A stretch of 43,185 nt of DNA, taken from positions 1 to 43,185 of the forward strand of contig JAYQTA010000013.1 in the NCBI GenBank assembly GCA_038147155.1, read 5' to 3'. Of this stretch, positions 33,976 through 41,856 are shown piece by piece (position 1 is the first letter of the stretch; each line of letters starts with the position of its first letter). Made by a program: the position numbers and the translations under genes. Source of the DNA: Australimonas brisbanensis. Lineage in GTDB: Bacteria; Chloroflexota; Dehalococcoidia; Lucifugimonadales; Australimonadaceae. The notes beneath the pieces were generated by a model. The model did no database searches and had not been told where the DNA came from. It was given only the letters and a program-made list of their open reading frames with translations.

Positions 33976-35208
33976 CTAGGCGTCGTACTCGGCGGGCATG
34001 GCCACCTGGTGGGAGAGGCGTTGCTCCTTGCGCTGGAGAGACGACTCACGGATCGCCGTGATGACCTCCAGCGTCGCCATGCCCCACGCGCCGTCGTGGT
34101 AGACGGGCGCGCCGTTGCGCACGGCGTTGTACAGCTCCATCAGGTCCTCGGTGCCGGGCCGGTAGCCCATGTCGCCCAGGTCCATGTCCTCGCGCCCCTC
34201 GTCGCCGTACACGTAGAGGCCGTAGGGCGACTGGCGGATGTCGCCGCGCTCACAGGAGAGCATCAGGATGCCCAGGTTGGAGGGCACCCACTGCTTGCGT
34301 TCCTTGGGCTTGTTGAGCCAGTTCTCGCGCTCGTGCTGGCTGCCGATGCGCAGCGACTGCTTGCCCGCGTACTCATCGCGGGTGCCGGAGCGTATCTGGC
34401 GGCGCACCTCGACCCGCTGCTCGGGCGTGTAGCGCTCCAGGATGCCCCGGTCATCGCCCCACGGCACCAGCTCAGCGGTGAGGGCGTAGCCGTAGCCGTC
34501 GTTGGTGATGTTGGCGGTGGTCCCGTCCTCGAACTCCAGGAACGCCGAGTAGTAGCCCACGGCGCTGCGCTCCGGCCACCAGTTGCCCGCCCCGCCCCGC
34601 ACGGAGCGCACCAGACCACCGCCCAGCAGCCGCACGGAGTCGATCTGGTGCGGGCCCTGCCGGTACAGCACGCCGCCGCCGCGCGCCTCGTCCAACTCCT
34701 CAGGCTGACGCGCCTGGAGCATCCAGTCGGAGTAGATCCACCCGTTGATGGCCCGCAGCGCGCCCAGCCTGCCGGAGCGGATCACCCGGCGCATGGCCAT
34801 CACCGGCGGACTGAAGCCCAGGGTGTGCCCCGCCAGCAGCTTCACCCCGGCCTTGTCGGCGGCCTCCACCATGGCGGCGGCCTCCTTCAGGTTCAGCGCC
34901 ATGGGCTTCTCGCACACCACGTGCTTGCCGGCGTTGGCCGCCAGGATGGTGTGCGGGGCGTGCCAGTGGTTGGGCGTGGAGACCCACACCACCTCCACGT
35001 CGGGATCCGCCACCAGCGCCTCGGCCGACTCGTACACCCTGGCGTCGGGGTAGCGCTTCCCGAAGGCCGCGCGCACCTCCGCACTGGTGTCCGCGCCCGC
35101 AACGATGGAGATCTCATCCAGGGCGTCCATCTGGGGCATGATCTGCGTCGCGCCGACGCCGATGCCGATGATGCCGATGCGCAGGGGTTTGACAGCCGGG
35201 TTGCTCAT
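33976..35208 (-). CDS. Gfo/Idh/MocA oxidoreductase, Pht4-like (second copy)
   Basis: A 410-residue NAD(P)-dependent dehydrogenase. Rossmann motif GIIGIGVG (12-19), STPNHWHAPH (77-86) and the canonical CEKPM (99-103). The C-terminal part has SCERGDIRQSPYGLYVYGDE and HDGAWGMATLEVITAIRESS, paralleling the gene at 22292 and resembling phthalate dihydrodiol dehydrogenase. It is the last gene of a four-gene operon, 26 bases after the gentisate-dioxygenase-like gene. The ATG at 35208 has GAGAGG upstream. Oxidation of a dihydrodiol or sugar-like substrate is expected; the aromatic context favours the former. Confidence 0.87.
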   Translation of the reverse strand: MSNPAVKPLRIGIIGIGVGATQIMPQMDALDEISIVAGADTSAEVRAAFGKRYPDARVYESAEALVADPDVEVVWVSTPNHWHAPHTILAANAGKHVVCEKPMALNLKEAAAMVEAADKAGVKLLAGHTLGFSPPVMAMRRVIRSGRLGALRAINGWIYSDWMLQARQPEELDEARGGGVLYRQGPHQIDSVRLLGGGLVRSVRGGAGNWWPERSAVGYYSAFLEFEDGTTANITNDGYGYALTAELVPWGDDRGILERYTPEQRVEVRRQIRSGTRDEYAGKQSLRIGSQHERENWLNKPKERKQWVPSNLGILMLSCERGDIRQSPYGLYVYGDEGREDMDLGDMGYRPGTEDLMELYNAVRNGAPVYHDGAWGMATLEVITAIRESSLQRKEQRLSHQVAMPAEYDA

Positions 35209-35234
35209 GGGGCCTCTCGTGAAGGGGATGGGGG

Positions 35235-36287
35235 CTAGTCGAAGGAGCCGGTCACCTGCTGGGGCTTGCCCTCCTCCTCGCGGTACAGGCCCACCGCCTC
35301 CAGCAGGGGCAGGTCGCTCACCGAGAAGAGGACGGCATCGTCCGTGGAGGAGCCGTTGCCGTGCTCGTGCCACGTCCAGGACGGGAGGGTGAAGGTATCG
35401 CCGTTGCTCCAGGCGAGCTCGCGCCCGTCCACGATGGAGTAGCCGGAGCCCTTGGCCACGTGGTAGATGGTGGTGGCGGTGTGCCGGTGGGCGCCGGTGC
35501 GCTCCCCCGGCCGCAGCCGCGAGAGCACCCCCGCCACCGTGGGCATGCAGTGACCGCCCGTGACGGGGTTGATGTACTCCATGGCCACCCCATCGAAGGG
35601 CGTGGCCTGGTCGAACGCGCACAGCGCCCCGTAGGCCTGGCCCCACTTGTAGGTGACGGGCAGCGGGCGCGTGGGCGAGGGCCGGTCGGCCAGCCCGCGC
35701 ATGAGCCCGTGGCCCACGCGCACGTTGGTGTAGCCCTCGGGGTGGATGATGGGCTGCTCGTCCTCGGGGAAATCCTCGAAGAACGAGGCGTCCAGGTACC
35801 CCACCAGCGGGGCGTCCAGCACGTCCAACCAAATCATGGGCTTGTCCGTCAGGTTCCCGTGGTCGTGCCAGACGAAGGACGGGGTGAGGGTGAAGTCGCC
35901 CTGCTCCATGACGAACCGCTCACCGTCCTGCACGGTGAAGGCGCCGTTGCCCTGGATGATGAAGCGGATCGCCGCCGGTGTGTGGCGGTGGGCCGTGGCG
36001 ATCTCCCCCGGCCAGACGATCTGTATCGCCGAGGTGAGCGTCTTGGTGGCCCCGGAGAAGGGCATCTTGAGCCCCGGGTTGGACATGACCAGCGCACGCC
36101 TATCGCCCTGCCCCTTGAGCTCCGGCAGGTCGCCGGCCTCCTGGGCGAAGCGCTCCATCATGGACCAGCGCCACACGTGGGGCAGCACCTTGGGCCGTTC
36201 CACCTTGGCGTTGTGGAAGCGCCAGAGGGGGAAGGCCGAGGCCTCCTCCTTGAGCGCTTCGACGAACTCCGGTTCGCTCCTGGCCAT
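35235..36287 (-). CDS. gentisate 1,2-dioxygenase-like bicupin
   Basis: A 350-residue double cupin of the gentisate dioxygenase family, which cleaves the ring of gentisate between C1 and C2 to maleylpyruvate. Both cupins keep full histidine sets: H100, H102 and H141 (AHRHTPAAIRF; FVWHDHG) and H267, H269, H307 (AHRHTATTIYH; TWHEHG). GEIATAHRHTPAAIRFI and GDFTLTPSFVWHDHGN closely follow the family pattern. The ATG at 36287 is preferred over GTG at 36290 because GGGAGG then sits 6 bases away. It is 37 bases after the FAH-family gene. The true substrate may be a substituted gentisate or salicylate. Confidence 0.85.
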   Translation of the reverse strand: MARSEPEFVEALKEEASAFPLWRFHNAKVERPKVLPHVWRWSMMERFAQEAGDLPELKGQGDRRALVMSNPGLKMPFSGATKTLTSAIQIVWPGEIATAHRHTPAAIRFIIQGNGAFTVQDGERFVMEQGDFTLTPSFVWHDHGNLTDKPMIWLDVLDAPLVGYLDASFFEDFPEDEQPIIHPEGYTNVRVGHGLMRGLADRPSPTRPLPVTYKWGQAYGALCAFDQATPFDGVAMEYINPVTGGHCMPTVAGVLSRLRPGERTGAHRHTATTIYHVAKGSGYSIVDGRELAWSNGDTFTLPSWTWHEHGNGSSTDDAVLFSVSDLPLLEAVGLYREEEGKPQQVTGSFD

Positions 36288-36324
36288 CACGCACCTCCCG
36301 CGCGCTCGCGGCGCGCTCGCGCTC

Positions 36325-37188
36325 CTAGCGGCTGCCGATCACCGGCCGGTCCGCCACCCGCACCGAGAGTTCGCCGACACCGGAGATGTTGATGGTCACC
36401 AGGTCGCCGTCCACGATGGGGCCCACCCCGTCGGGGGTGCCGGTGAACAGCAGGTCGCCGGGCGCCATCCTGGTCACCCAGCTCATGTTGGAAATGAGGT
36501 TGGGGGTGTCGGTGATCATGTCCTTGGTGAAGCAGTGCTGGCGCAGCTCCTCGTTCACCCAGAGCTTTATCTCCAGCGCCGCGGGGTCCGGCACCTCGTC
36601 GGCGGTGACGATCCACGGGCCCGTGGGCGAGAAGGTGTCGAAGGACTTGCGCTTGGAGCGGTCCTCCGGGCCACGACAGGTGATGTCCAGCCCGCAGGTG
36701 TAGCCGAACACGCGGCCCAGCGCCTCGTCCACGGGGATGTCCGACCCGCCCTTGCCGATGACGGCCACCAGCTCGGACTCGTGGTGGTTCACCCGGTTGG
36801 GGCCATAGGGCAGCAGCACCGTGTCCGACGGCCCGCTGACGGACGAGGCGGCCTTGAGGAACATGCCGTAGTCGCCGGAGTGGTGCTGGCCGCCCCACTG
36901 GCTGCCCTCCATCTCCGCAGAGTGCGCGGCGTAGTTGGCCGGGGCCGCGTACACCTTGCGGGGGGCGGGCACCGGCGCCAGCAGGCGCACCGAGTCCAGC
37001 GGGACGCCCTTGCCCGAGGCGGCGAGCTTCTCCACCTGGGGGCGCAGGGTGTCCCACTCCTCGATGAGCACCAGCATGCGCATGGGCTTGAGGGAGCGGG
37101 GCAACTCCGGCACCACGCTCGTCACATCCACCACGCCGCCCTCGGTCACCACGCCGATGCGGTAGTCGTCGAAGCTCACCAGTTTCAT
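36325..37188 (-). CDS. fumarylacetoacetate hydrolase (FAH) family protein
   Basis: A 287-residue FAH-fold hydrolase. Predicted metal ligands are E137 and E139 in HHESELVAVIG and D168 in GYTCGLDITCRG; KSFDTFSPTGPW (181-192) completes the active site. In gentisate pathways such an enzyme splits fumaryl- or maleylpyruvate into a C4 acid and pyruvate, which suits the dioxygenase gene directly downstream. The ATG at 37188 has AGGAG 7 bases upstream. The gene lies 42 bases after the NIPSNAP gene. Confidence 0.92.
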   Translation of the reverse strand: MKLVSFDDYRIGVVTEGGVVDVTSVVPELPRSLKPMRMLVLIEEWDTLRPQVEKLAASGKGVPLDSVRLLAPVPAPRKVYAAPANYAAHSAEMEGSQWGGQHHSGDYGMFLKAASSVSGPSDTVLLPYGPNRVNHHESELVAVIGKGGSDIPVDEALGRVFGYTCGLDITCRGPEDRSKRKSFDTFSPTGPWIVTADEVPDPAALEIKLWVNEELRQHCFTKDMITDTPNLISNMSWVTRMAPGDLLFTGTPDGVGPIVDGDLVTINISGVGELSVRVADRPVIGSR

Positions 37189-37230
37189 CGCATGCTCCTG
37201 CGGGCCGCCGCGCGGCCGTGCTGGCGCTGC

Positions 37231-37854
37231 CTAGTGCAGCGGGGAGAAGGACGCGGGCACCAGGTGGCGTACCAACTGGTGCTCCGCCCGTATCTCGGTG
37301 TGCGGGGGCCACACCTTGGCCGCCGCAGCCTGCTTGCGGATCTCATCGCGGTGGGCCCAGTCCTTGTAGGGCCAGAGCTGGTAGAAGCGGTTCAGTTCAC
37401 CGAGCTCCGAGGCGAAGAAGCCACCCAGGGGGTAGAGCTTGCGACGCTCCACGGACTTCTCGGCGAACTCATCCAGGATCCCTCGCACCGTCCCGGCGGG
37501 GAAGGTGTACATGCGCAGCTCGTACAGGTTGCCCCACTCGCGCGGGCCGTCCAGCGGGTCATTGACGGAGGAGGGGGTGAGGATGTCCGAGTGCATGGAC
37601 TCGATCATCTCCATGCCCAGAGGCGGCCACTTGCCGGAGGCGTCCTTGACGGCGGCGGCGCGGGCCTCCCAGCGCTGCTGCAGGTCCTCATAGGCCCACA
37701 TGTGGATCACCTGGTTCAGCGGGCCGATCTCCGTGTGCCAGAAGCCCACCAGCCGTGAGTACTTCTCCCGCACGGGCAGGGCGCGCGCGAAGCGCTTCTC
37801 GTACTCGGCATGGGTGTTGGGCTTGAGGTTGTAGGTGCGCAGCTCGTAGATCAT
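37231..37854 (-). CDS. NIPSNAP-family protein with two repeats
   Basis: A 207-residue protein formed of two similar ferredoxin-like halves: YELRTYNLKPNTHAEYEKRF with LVGFWHTEIGPLNQVIHMW, and YELRMYTFPAGTVRGILDEF with GGFFASELGELNRFYQLW. NIPSNAP proteins are small alpha-beta barrels of unclear activity often found with catabolic genes. The ATG at 37854 follows AGGAGG by 6 bases. It is the first gene of the four-gene operon with FAH, gentisate-dioxygenase-like and Pht4-like genes. Confidence 0.88.
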   Translation of the reverse strand: MIYELRTYNLKPNTHAEYEKRFARALPVREKYSRLVGFWHTEIGPLNQVIHMWAYEDLQQRWEARAAAVKDASGKWPPLGMEMIESMHSDILTPSSVNDPLDGPREWGNLYELRMYTFPAGTVRGILDEFAEKSVERRKLYPLGGFFASELGELNRFYQLWPYKDWAHRDEIRKQAAAAKVWPPHTEIRAEHQLVRHLVPASFSPLH

Positions 37855-38066
37855 GCGGCCTCCTGGGCGCGGGCGTGATGCGGGGGGCAGTCTACACCAG
37901 CACCGGCGGGTGGGAAGGCCCCGCTTGGGGGCAGGCCTGGGGGCTGGTTGCGGGCCTGCCCGCAGGCGCTTGGCGCGGGGAGAGGGCACCGTGGAAGGGA
38001 GCGCGATCGGGGAACGTGCGAGCGTCCCCGCGCGCGTGTGCAGGTGTAAGGAGCAGGCAGCGCCCC

Positions 38067-39233
38067 ATGCGCCTGAAGATCATCCTCTCCGCCGTGAGCG
38101 TCATCGTGGCCGCCGTGCTTGCCATGGGCTACCTGATGTTCTTCGCCGGTGGCGACCCGGCCACCGCCTAGTCTCTCGACTCGGGCGCGGCGGACCAGGG
38201 CTGCGTGGATGTGGGCACGGGCGAGGGGAGCGAGGCCGATGCCTCCAGCGCCGGTGCGTCCCCAACGCCGACGCCAACGCCCGTGGCAGGAGTTGTCTCC
38301 CGCGACGGGTTCGTGGGCGGGCAGGCCTACGGGGTGAGCCCGGTGCAGTCGGTGCGACGCGAGGTGCCGGACCACCAGGGCTGGGTGGACCTGACCCTGC
38401 TGCTCATGGTCACCTCCTTCGACACCGACCCGGCGTTCAAGCCCTCGGCGGCGCTCTCAGCCATCACCGGCGCCAGCGACGGCTCGAACGAACTGTGCTT
38501 CTAGCCCAAGTCCGGGACGCCCGACTGTCTGCGGGTGAACTGGGGCAGCGAGGAGCAGTTCACGGGGCAGCTCTCCGCCCCCCAGGTCTCCACCCAGGAG
38601 TGGTTCACCAACAAGGCGCACCCCTACCAGGTGCGGCTGGAGATCCCCGCCAACGCCGAGCGCGCAGGGCTGGTGTTCGGTGGCACCCGCATCCCGCTGG
38701 ATCTGGCCGGTGACCCCATCCTTGATCTCACCAACCACATCCCCACCCCGCTCGCCCCCGCGCCGTGCGACAGGGGTGCCCCGACCTGGACCCAGGGGTA
38801 CTGGCTGGCGGGGGAGCATGGGCTCGCGGTGCAGGCGGTGAGCCGCCAGCTTCTCGCGCAGGCTCCCAGCTGGGTGCAGGTCAAGATCGACCTGGCGGTC
38901 GCCTCCCTCGGTGGCCAGAGTGAGCAGGCCGCGCCCCTGACGCTGAGCCCGGGCGCCGGGGACCTGTGCTTCGGGCCGCCGGAGGGCGCTGACTGCCTGC
39001 GGGTGCTGTGGGGCCACATCTTCCAGTTCGACGCGGAACTCTCCTCCCGCGAGGGCACCGGCACCCGCCCCTGGCCCACCTCCCGCCACTGGCCGGTGCG
39101 CGCTTCGTTCCAGGCGCCCACCAACGCCACCACCGCGATGCTGCAGTTCGGCGAGAACATCGTGCCTCTGGACCTGCGCGGGTCCACGGGGCAGGTGCCG
39201 CTGTGGGACTACTTGGAGCACTACCAGGAGTAG
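38067..39233 (+). pseudogene. secreted duplicated-domain protein interrupted by two in-frame TAG codons
   Basis: A single frame of 389 codons, unbroken by frameshifts, begins MRLKIILSAVSVIVAAVLAM (a membrane anchor or signal peptide) and contains TAG at codon 35 (38169-38171) and codon 146 (38502-38504) before its final TAG. After a Thr/Pro linker (about residues 62-75) come two copies of a domain of about 145 residues (about 80-222 and 243-385). Shared blocks include LCF..P with DCLRVNWG or DCLRVLWG, FTGQLS or FDAELS, and IPLDL or VPLDL, with two conserved Cys that may pair. I do not recognise the domain. Possibilities are real loss of function, sequencing error, or read-through. It is divergent from the NIPSNAP operon. 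Confidence 0.75.
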
Positions 39234-39274
39234 CCCACGCGGGGAAAAGCCGGGAAAAGTGGTTCGAAAGTGCG

Positions 39275-39302
39275 TTGCATTGCACTCGTGAGCCGCTACG
39301 AT
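39275..39302 (+). promoter_or_regulatory. possible promoter for the DUF5679 gene
   Basis: TTGCAT (39275-39280) and TACGAT (39297-39302) are spaced by 16 bases, about 48 bases before the start codon. The -35 match is weak. Confidence 0.3.
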
Positions 39303-39350
39303 GGTCTCACCATCGGCCCAAGGGCCGGGAATGCGCCTGGAGGTAAGCCC

Positions 39351-39506
39351 ATGCAAGCGTACTGCGTGAAGTGCCGGACCAAGCGGGACATGCAGGCCCC
39401 CCGCGAGGAGAAGACCAAGAACGGCCGCCCCATCATCAAGGGCAAGTGCCCCGTCTGCGGCACCAACCTGAACATCATCGGGAAGACCATCGCCCAGATG
39501 AAGTAA
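39351..39506 (+). CDS. DUF5679-type zinc-ribbon small protein
   Basis: A 51-residue protein with two Cys pairs, CVKC near the N-terminus and CPVC at about residue 37, forming a zinc ribbon, and a basic core (KTKNGRPIIKGKCPVCGT). The pattern is that of DUF5679 proteins, which from memory are common in Chloroflexota and some archaea. The ATG at 39351 follows GGAGG by 7 bases. It is a single-gene unit closed by a strong terminator. Its function is unknown; nucleic-acid binding is plausible. Confidence 0.88.
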   Translation: MQAYCVKCRTKRDMQAPREEKTKNGRPIIKGKCPVCGTNLNIIGKTIAQMK

Positions 39507-39528
39507 GCCCACCGCCGATGCGGTGCGC

Positions 39529-39565
39529 AGGGCCCGGCTCCTCGAGCCGGGCCCTTTCCTTTCCC
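39529..39565 (+). terminator. intrinsic terminator
   Basis: A perfect 12-bp stem (39529-39540 with 39544-39555), a 3-base loop and a TTCCTTTCCC tail lie just after the DUF5679 gene. It also lies beyond the end of the convergent SDR gene. Confidence 0.9.
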
Positions 39566-39586
39566 CTGCGCCTGCCCACCGGACGG

Positions 39587-40438
39587 CTAGGACATCACCT
39601 CACCGCCCGCCACGGGCAGCGCCAGTCCGGTGAGGAACCCCGCGCGCTCGGACACGAGGAACGAAACCGCGTCGGCCACGTCCTGGGCGGTGGTGGCCCG
39701 GCGCAGGGGGATGGTGGTGGCGCGCTGGCGCAGCATCAGGGCCAGCTGCTCCTGGGCCGAGGTGCCCTCCGCCTTGATGGCATCCGCGATGAACAGCGCC
39801 CGCTCCGTCTCCGCCAGACCCGGGCAGACGGCGTTGACGGTGATGGCGTGGGGCCCCAACTCATGGGCCAACACCTGGGTGAAGCCCACCAGGGCGAACT
39901 TGGAGGCGGTGTAGGCCCCATAGCGGGCCAGGCCACGCTTGCCCGCGGTGGAGGCGGTGATGATGATGCGGCCGCCGTCGGGGCGGGCGAGCATGTGGCG
40001 AGCGCCCGCGCGGGCAGTGAGGAACGTGCCCTTCACGTTCACCCGCTGCACCTCATCGAACGCCTCCTCCGTCAGCTCCACGATGGGCACGCGGTCCGGG
40101 CCGGGGCGCGAGCCCGCGTTGCATACCAGAATGTCCAGGCGCCCCAGCTCCTCGACGGTGCGCGCCACCATGGCCTCCACCGCCGCGGCGTCGGACACGT
40201 CCGCCACCACGGCCAGGGAGCGCCGGCCCAGCGCGCGCACCTCCTCGGCCACCGCCTCCACGCCACCCCACGCCCCGTCGGGCGCGCCGTAGGGCACGGC
40301 ATGCACGTCGTTCACCACCACGTCGGCTCCGTCAGCCGCCAGTTGGCGAGCGATGGCCCGGCCGAAGCCGCGCTCACCCCCGGCGCCCGTCACCAGCGCC
40401 ACCTTGCCCTCAAGACCACCCGTCAGCGCATCCGTCAT
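39587..40438 (-). CDS. short-chain dehydrogenase/reductase
   Basis: A 283-residue SDR, slightly long because of an insertion near residues 46-60. Cofactor loop TGAGGERGFG (17-26), CNAG (106-109), and catalytic S163, Y176 and K180 (YTASK). The Asp in ADVSD (80) points to adenine binding. The ATG at 40438 has GGAGG upstream and replaces a longer frame without a ribosome site. It is divergent from the second TctC gene with 128 bases between starts. A dehydrogenase of a hydroxyacyl or dihydrodiol compound is plausible. Confidence 0.92.
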   Translation of the reverse strand: MTDALTGGLEGKVALVTGAGGERGFGRAIARQLAADGADVVVNDVHAVPYGAPDGAWGGVEAVAEEVRALGRRSLAVVADVSDAAAVEAMVARTVEELGRLDILVCNAGSRPGPDRVPIVELTEEAFDEVQRVNVKGTFLTARAGARHMLARPDGGRIIITASTAGKRGLARYGAYTASKFALVGFTQVLAHELGPHAITVNAVCPGLAETERALFIADAIKAEGTSAQEQLALMLRQRATTIPLRRATTAQDVADAVSFLVSERAGFLTGLALPVAGGEVMS

Positions 40439-40479
40439 GGCCCCTCCTCTCGTCCACCCCAGACCTTTTCGACGTTTCG

Positions 40480-40509
40480 TTGACATACCGGCTCGAGGCC
40501 CCGTAGGGT
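40480..40509 (+). promoter_or_regulatory. sigma70-type promoter for the second tctC gene
   Basis: A perfect TTGACA (40480-40485) is followed after 18 bases by TAGGGT (40504-40509), about 57 bases before the start codon at 40567. The -10 box is weak but keeps T, A and the final T. Confidence 0.5.
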
Positions 40510-40566
40510 CTTGCCACGCGCGGCCGGGTGGTGGCCGGGCGAATCGTATGTATTCGGGAGGATACG

Positions 40567-41711
40567 ATGCTGCGCCACCGCGCGAGTCTGCTGACGACGG
40601 CCATCGCCGTCCTGATGGCCATGGTGCTGGCGGCCTGTGGGTCCGACCCCACGCCGACCCCCACCGCAACGCCCAGGCCGGCTGATGGGTCCCCCAATGC
40701 CACGCCGACGCCGGTACCGTCCTTCGACGCCGACGCCTACTTTGGCGGCAAGACGATCCGCCTCATCACGGGCACCAGCCCCGGCGGCGGCTACGACATC
40801 ATCCTGCGTATCTTCGCCTCCATCGCCCCCAAGCACTTCCCCGCTGGCACCCGGTTCATCGTGGTGAACCTGCCCGGCGCGGGTCAGCTGCGTGGTCTGC
40901 AGGAGGTCATGAACGCCAAGCCCGACGGGCTGACCACTGGCCCCACACACCCGCGCTGGTTCCAGCAGGCCCTGCTCTTCGACAACGTCGAGGGCTTCAG
41001 CCTCTCCACCGTGAACATCATCGGCTCGCCGACGTTCCGCAAGACCCCCAGCCTCTACTGCATGCGCTCCGAGGTTGCCGGGTCCTGGCAGGAGGTGCTG
41101 GACAAGGGCATCACCCTCACGGTGGGTGAGCTTGCCCCCGGCAACTCCGTGGGCGCCGAGTTCCTCCAGGAGTTGGGCGGTCCGGTGAAGATGGTCTACG
41201 GCTACGGCGGCACGTCGGAGATCTACGCCGCCTTCGACCGCGGCGAGGTTGACGCCACCTCCCGCTGCGGCCCCGAGGCCACCCAGTTCTACCCCGAGTG
41301 GCTCAGCCAGAACCAGATGGTGCCGCTGTTCTACGACCGGCTGCCTGAGGACCCCGACCACATCCGCGCCATGGGCGTCGCCTCCGGTGAGGTGCCCTAC
41401 GTGCTGGACCTGCCGGGTATCAGCGCCACGGAGGAGCAGCGCCTGGCCCTAGCCGGGTACGTGGACCTGGTCACCTTCCAGCGCACCTTCGTCCTGCCGC
41501 CCGGCGTGCCGGACGACGTGGTCAACTACTGGCAGGAGGCATTCGAGAAGATCGTCACCGACGACGCCTTCATCGCTGCCATGGAGAACGCCAACTACAT
41601 CGACGAGTACGGCGTGGGCTCCGGTGATGAGATCCTCGAGCGATCCGCAGCGTCCTCGGCCTCCCGCCGGAGGTGCTGGACCTGCTCCGCAAGATCGCGG
41701 GCGAGCTCTAG
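40567..41711 (+). CDS. TctC-like solute-binding lipoprotein with a terminal frameshift
   Basis: A binding protein of the TTT type. A short signal peptide ends in the lipobox VLAAC (C24), followed by a Thr/Pro linker and the domain start GGKTIRLITGTSPGGGYDII. As written the frame runs to 41730 and ends in a Ser/Arg-rich tail. Restoring one base after about 41642 gives the natural ending IRSVLGLPPEVLDLLRKIAG then EL and TAG at 41709, so one base seems lost. The ATG at 40567 follows GGGAGG. No permease gene is adjacent; it may share the fused TctAB at 8604. It is upstream of a Rieske gene, which suggests the same substrate. Confidence 0.85.
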
Positions 41712-41856
41712 CGTTCGGCCCCATGGATGAATGGAACGCACAGGTCCGCGCACGGCGGCCCCTTCTCGCTGCTGGCGTAGGCGGTGTGGTAGTCTTGCGC
41801 GAACCGTGAGCCCGGCCAGACCGCCGGGAAACGTCAGCACTACTGGAGGTGGCCCC

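Noticed and set aside
33299..39233. TAG recoded as a sense codon throughout the genome
   Set aside because: Most intact genes here end in TAG at their natural family length, so TAG must function as a stop.
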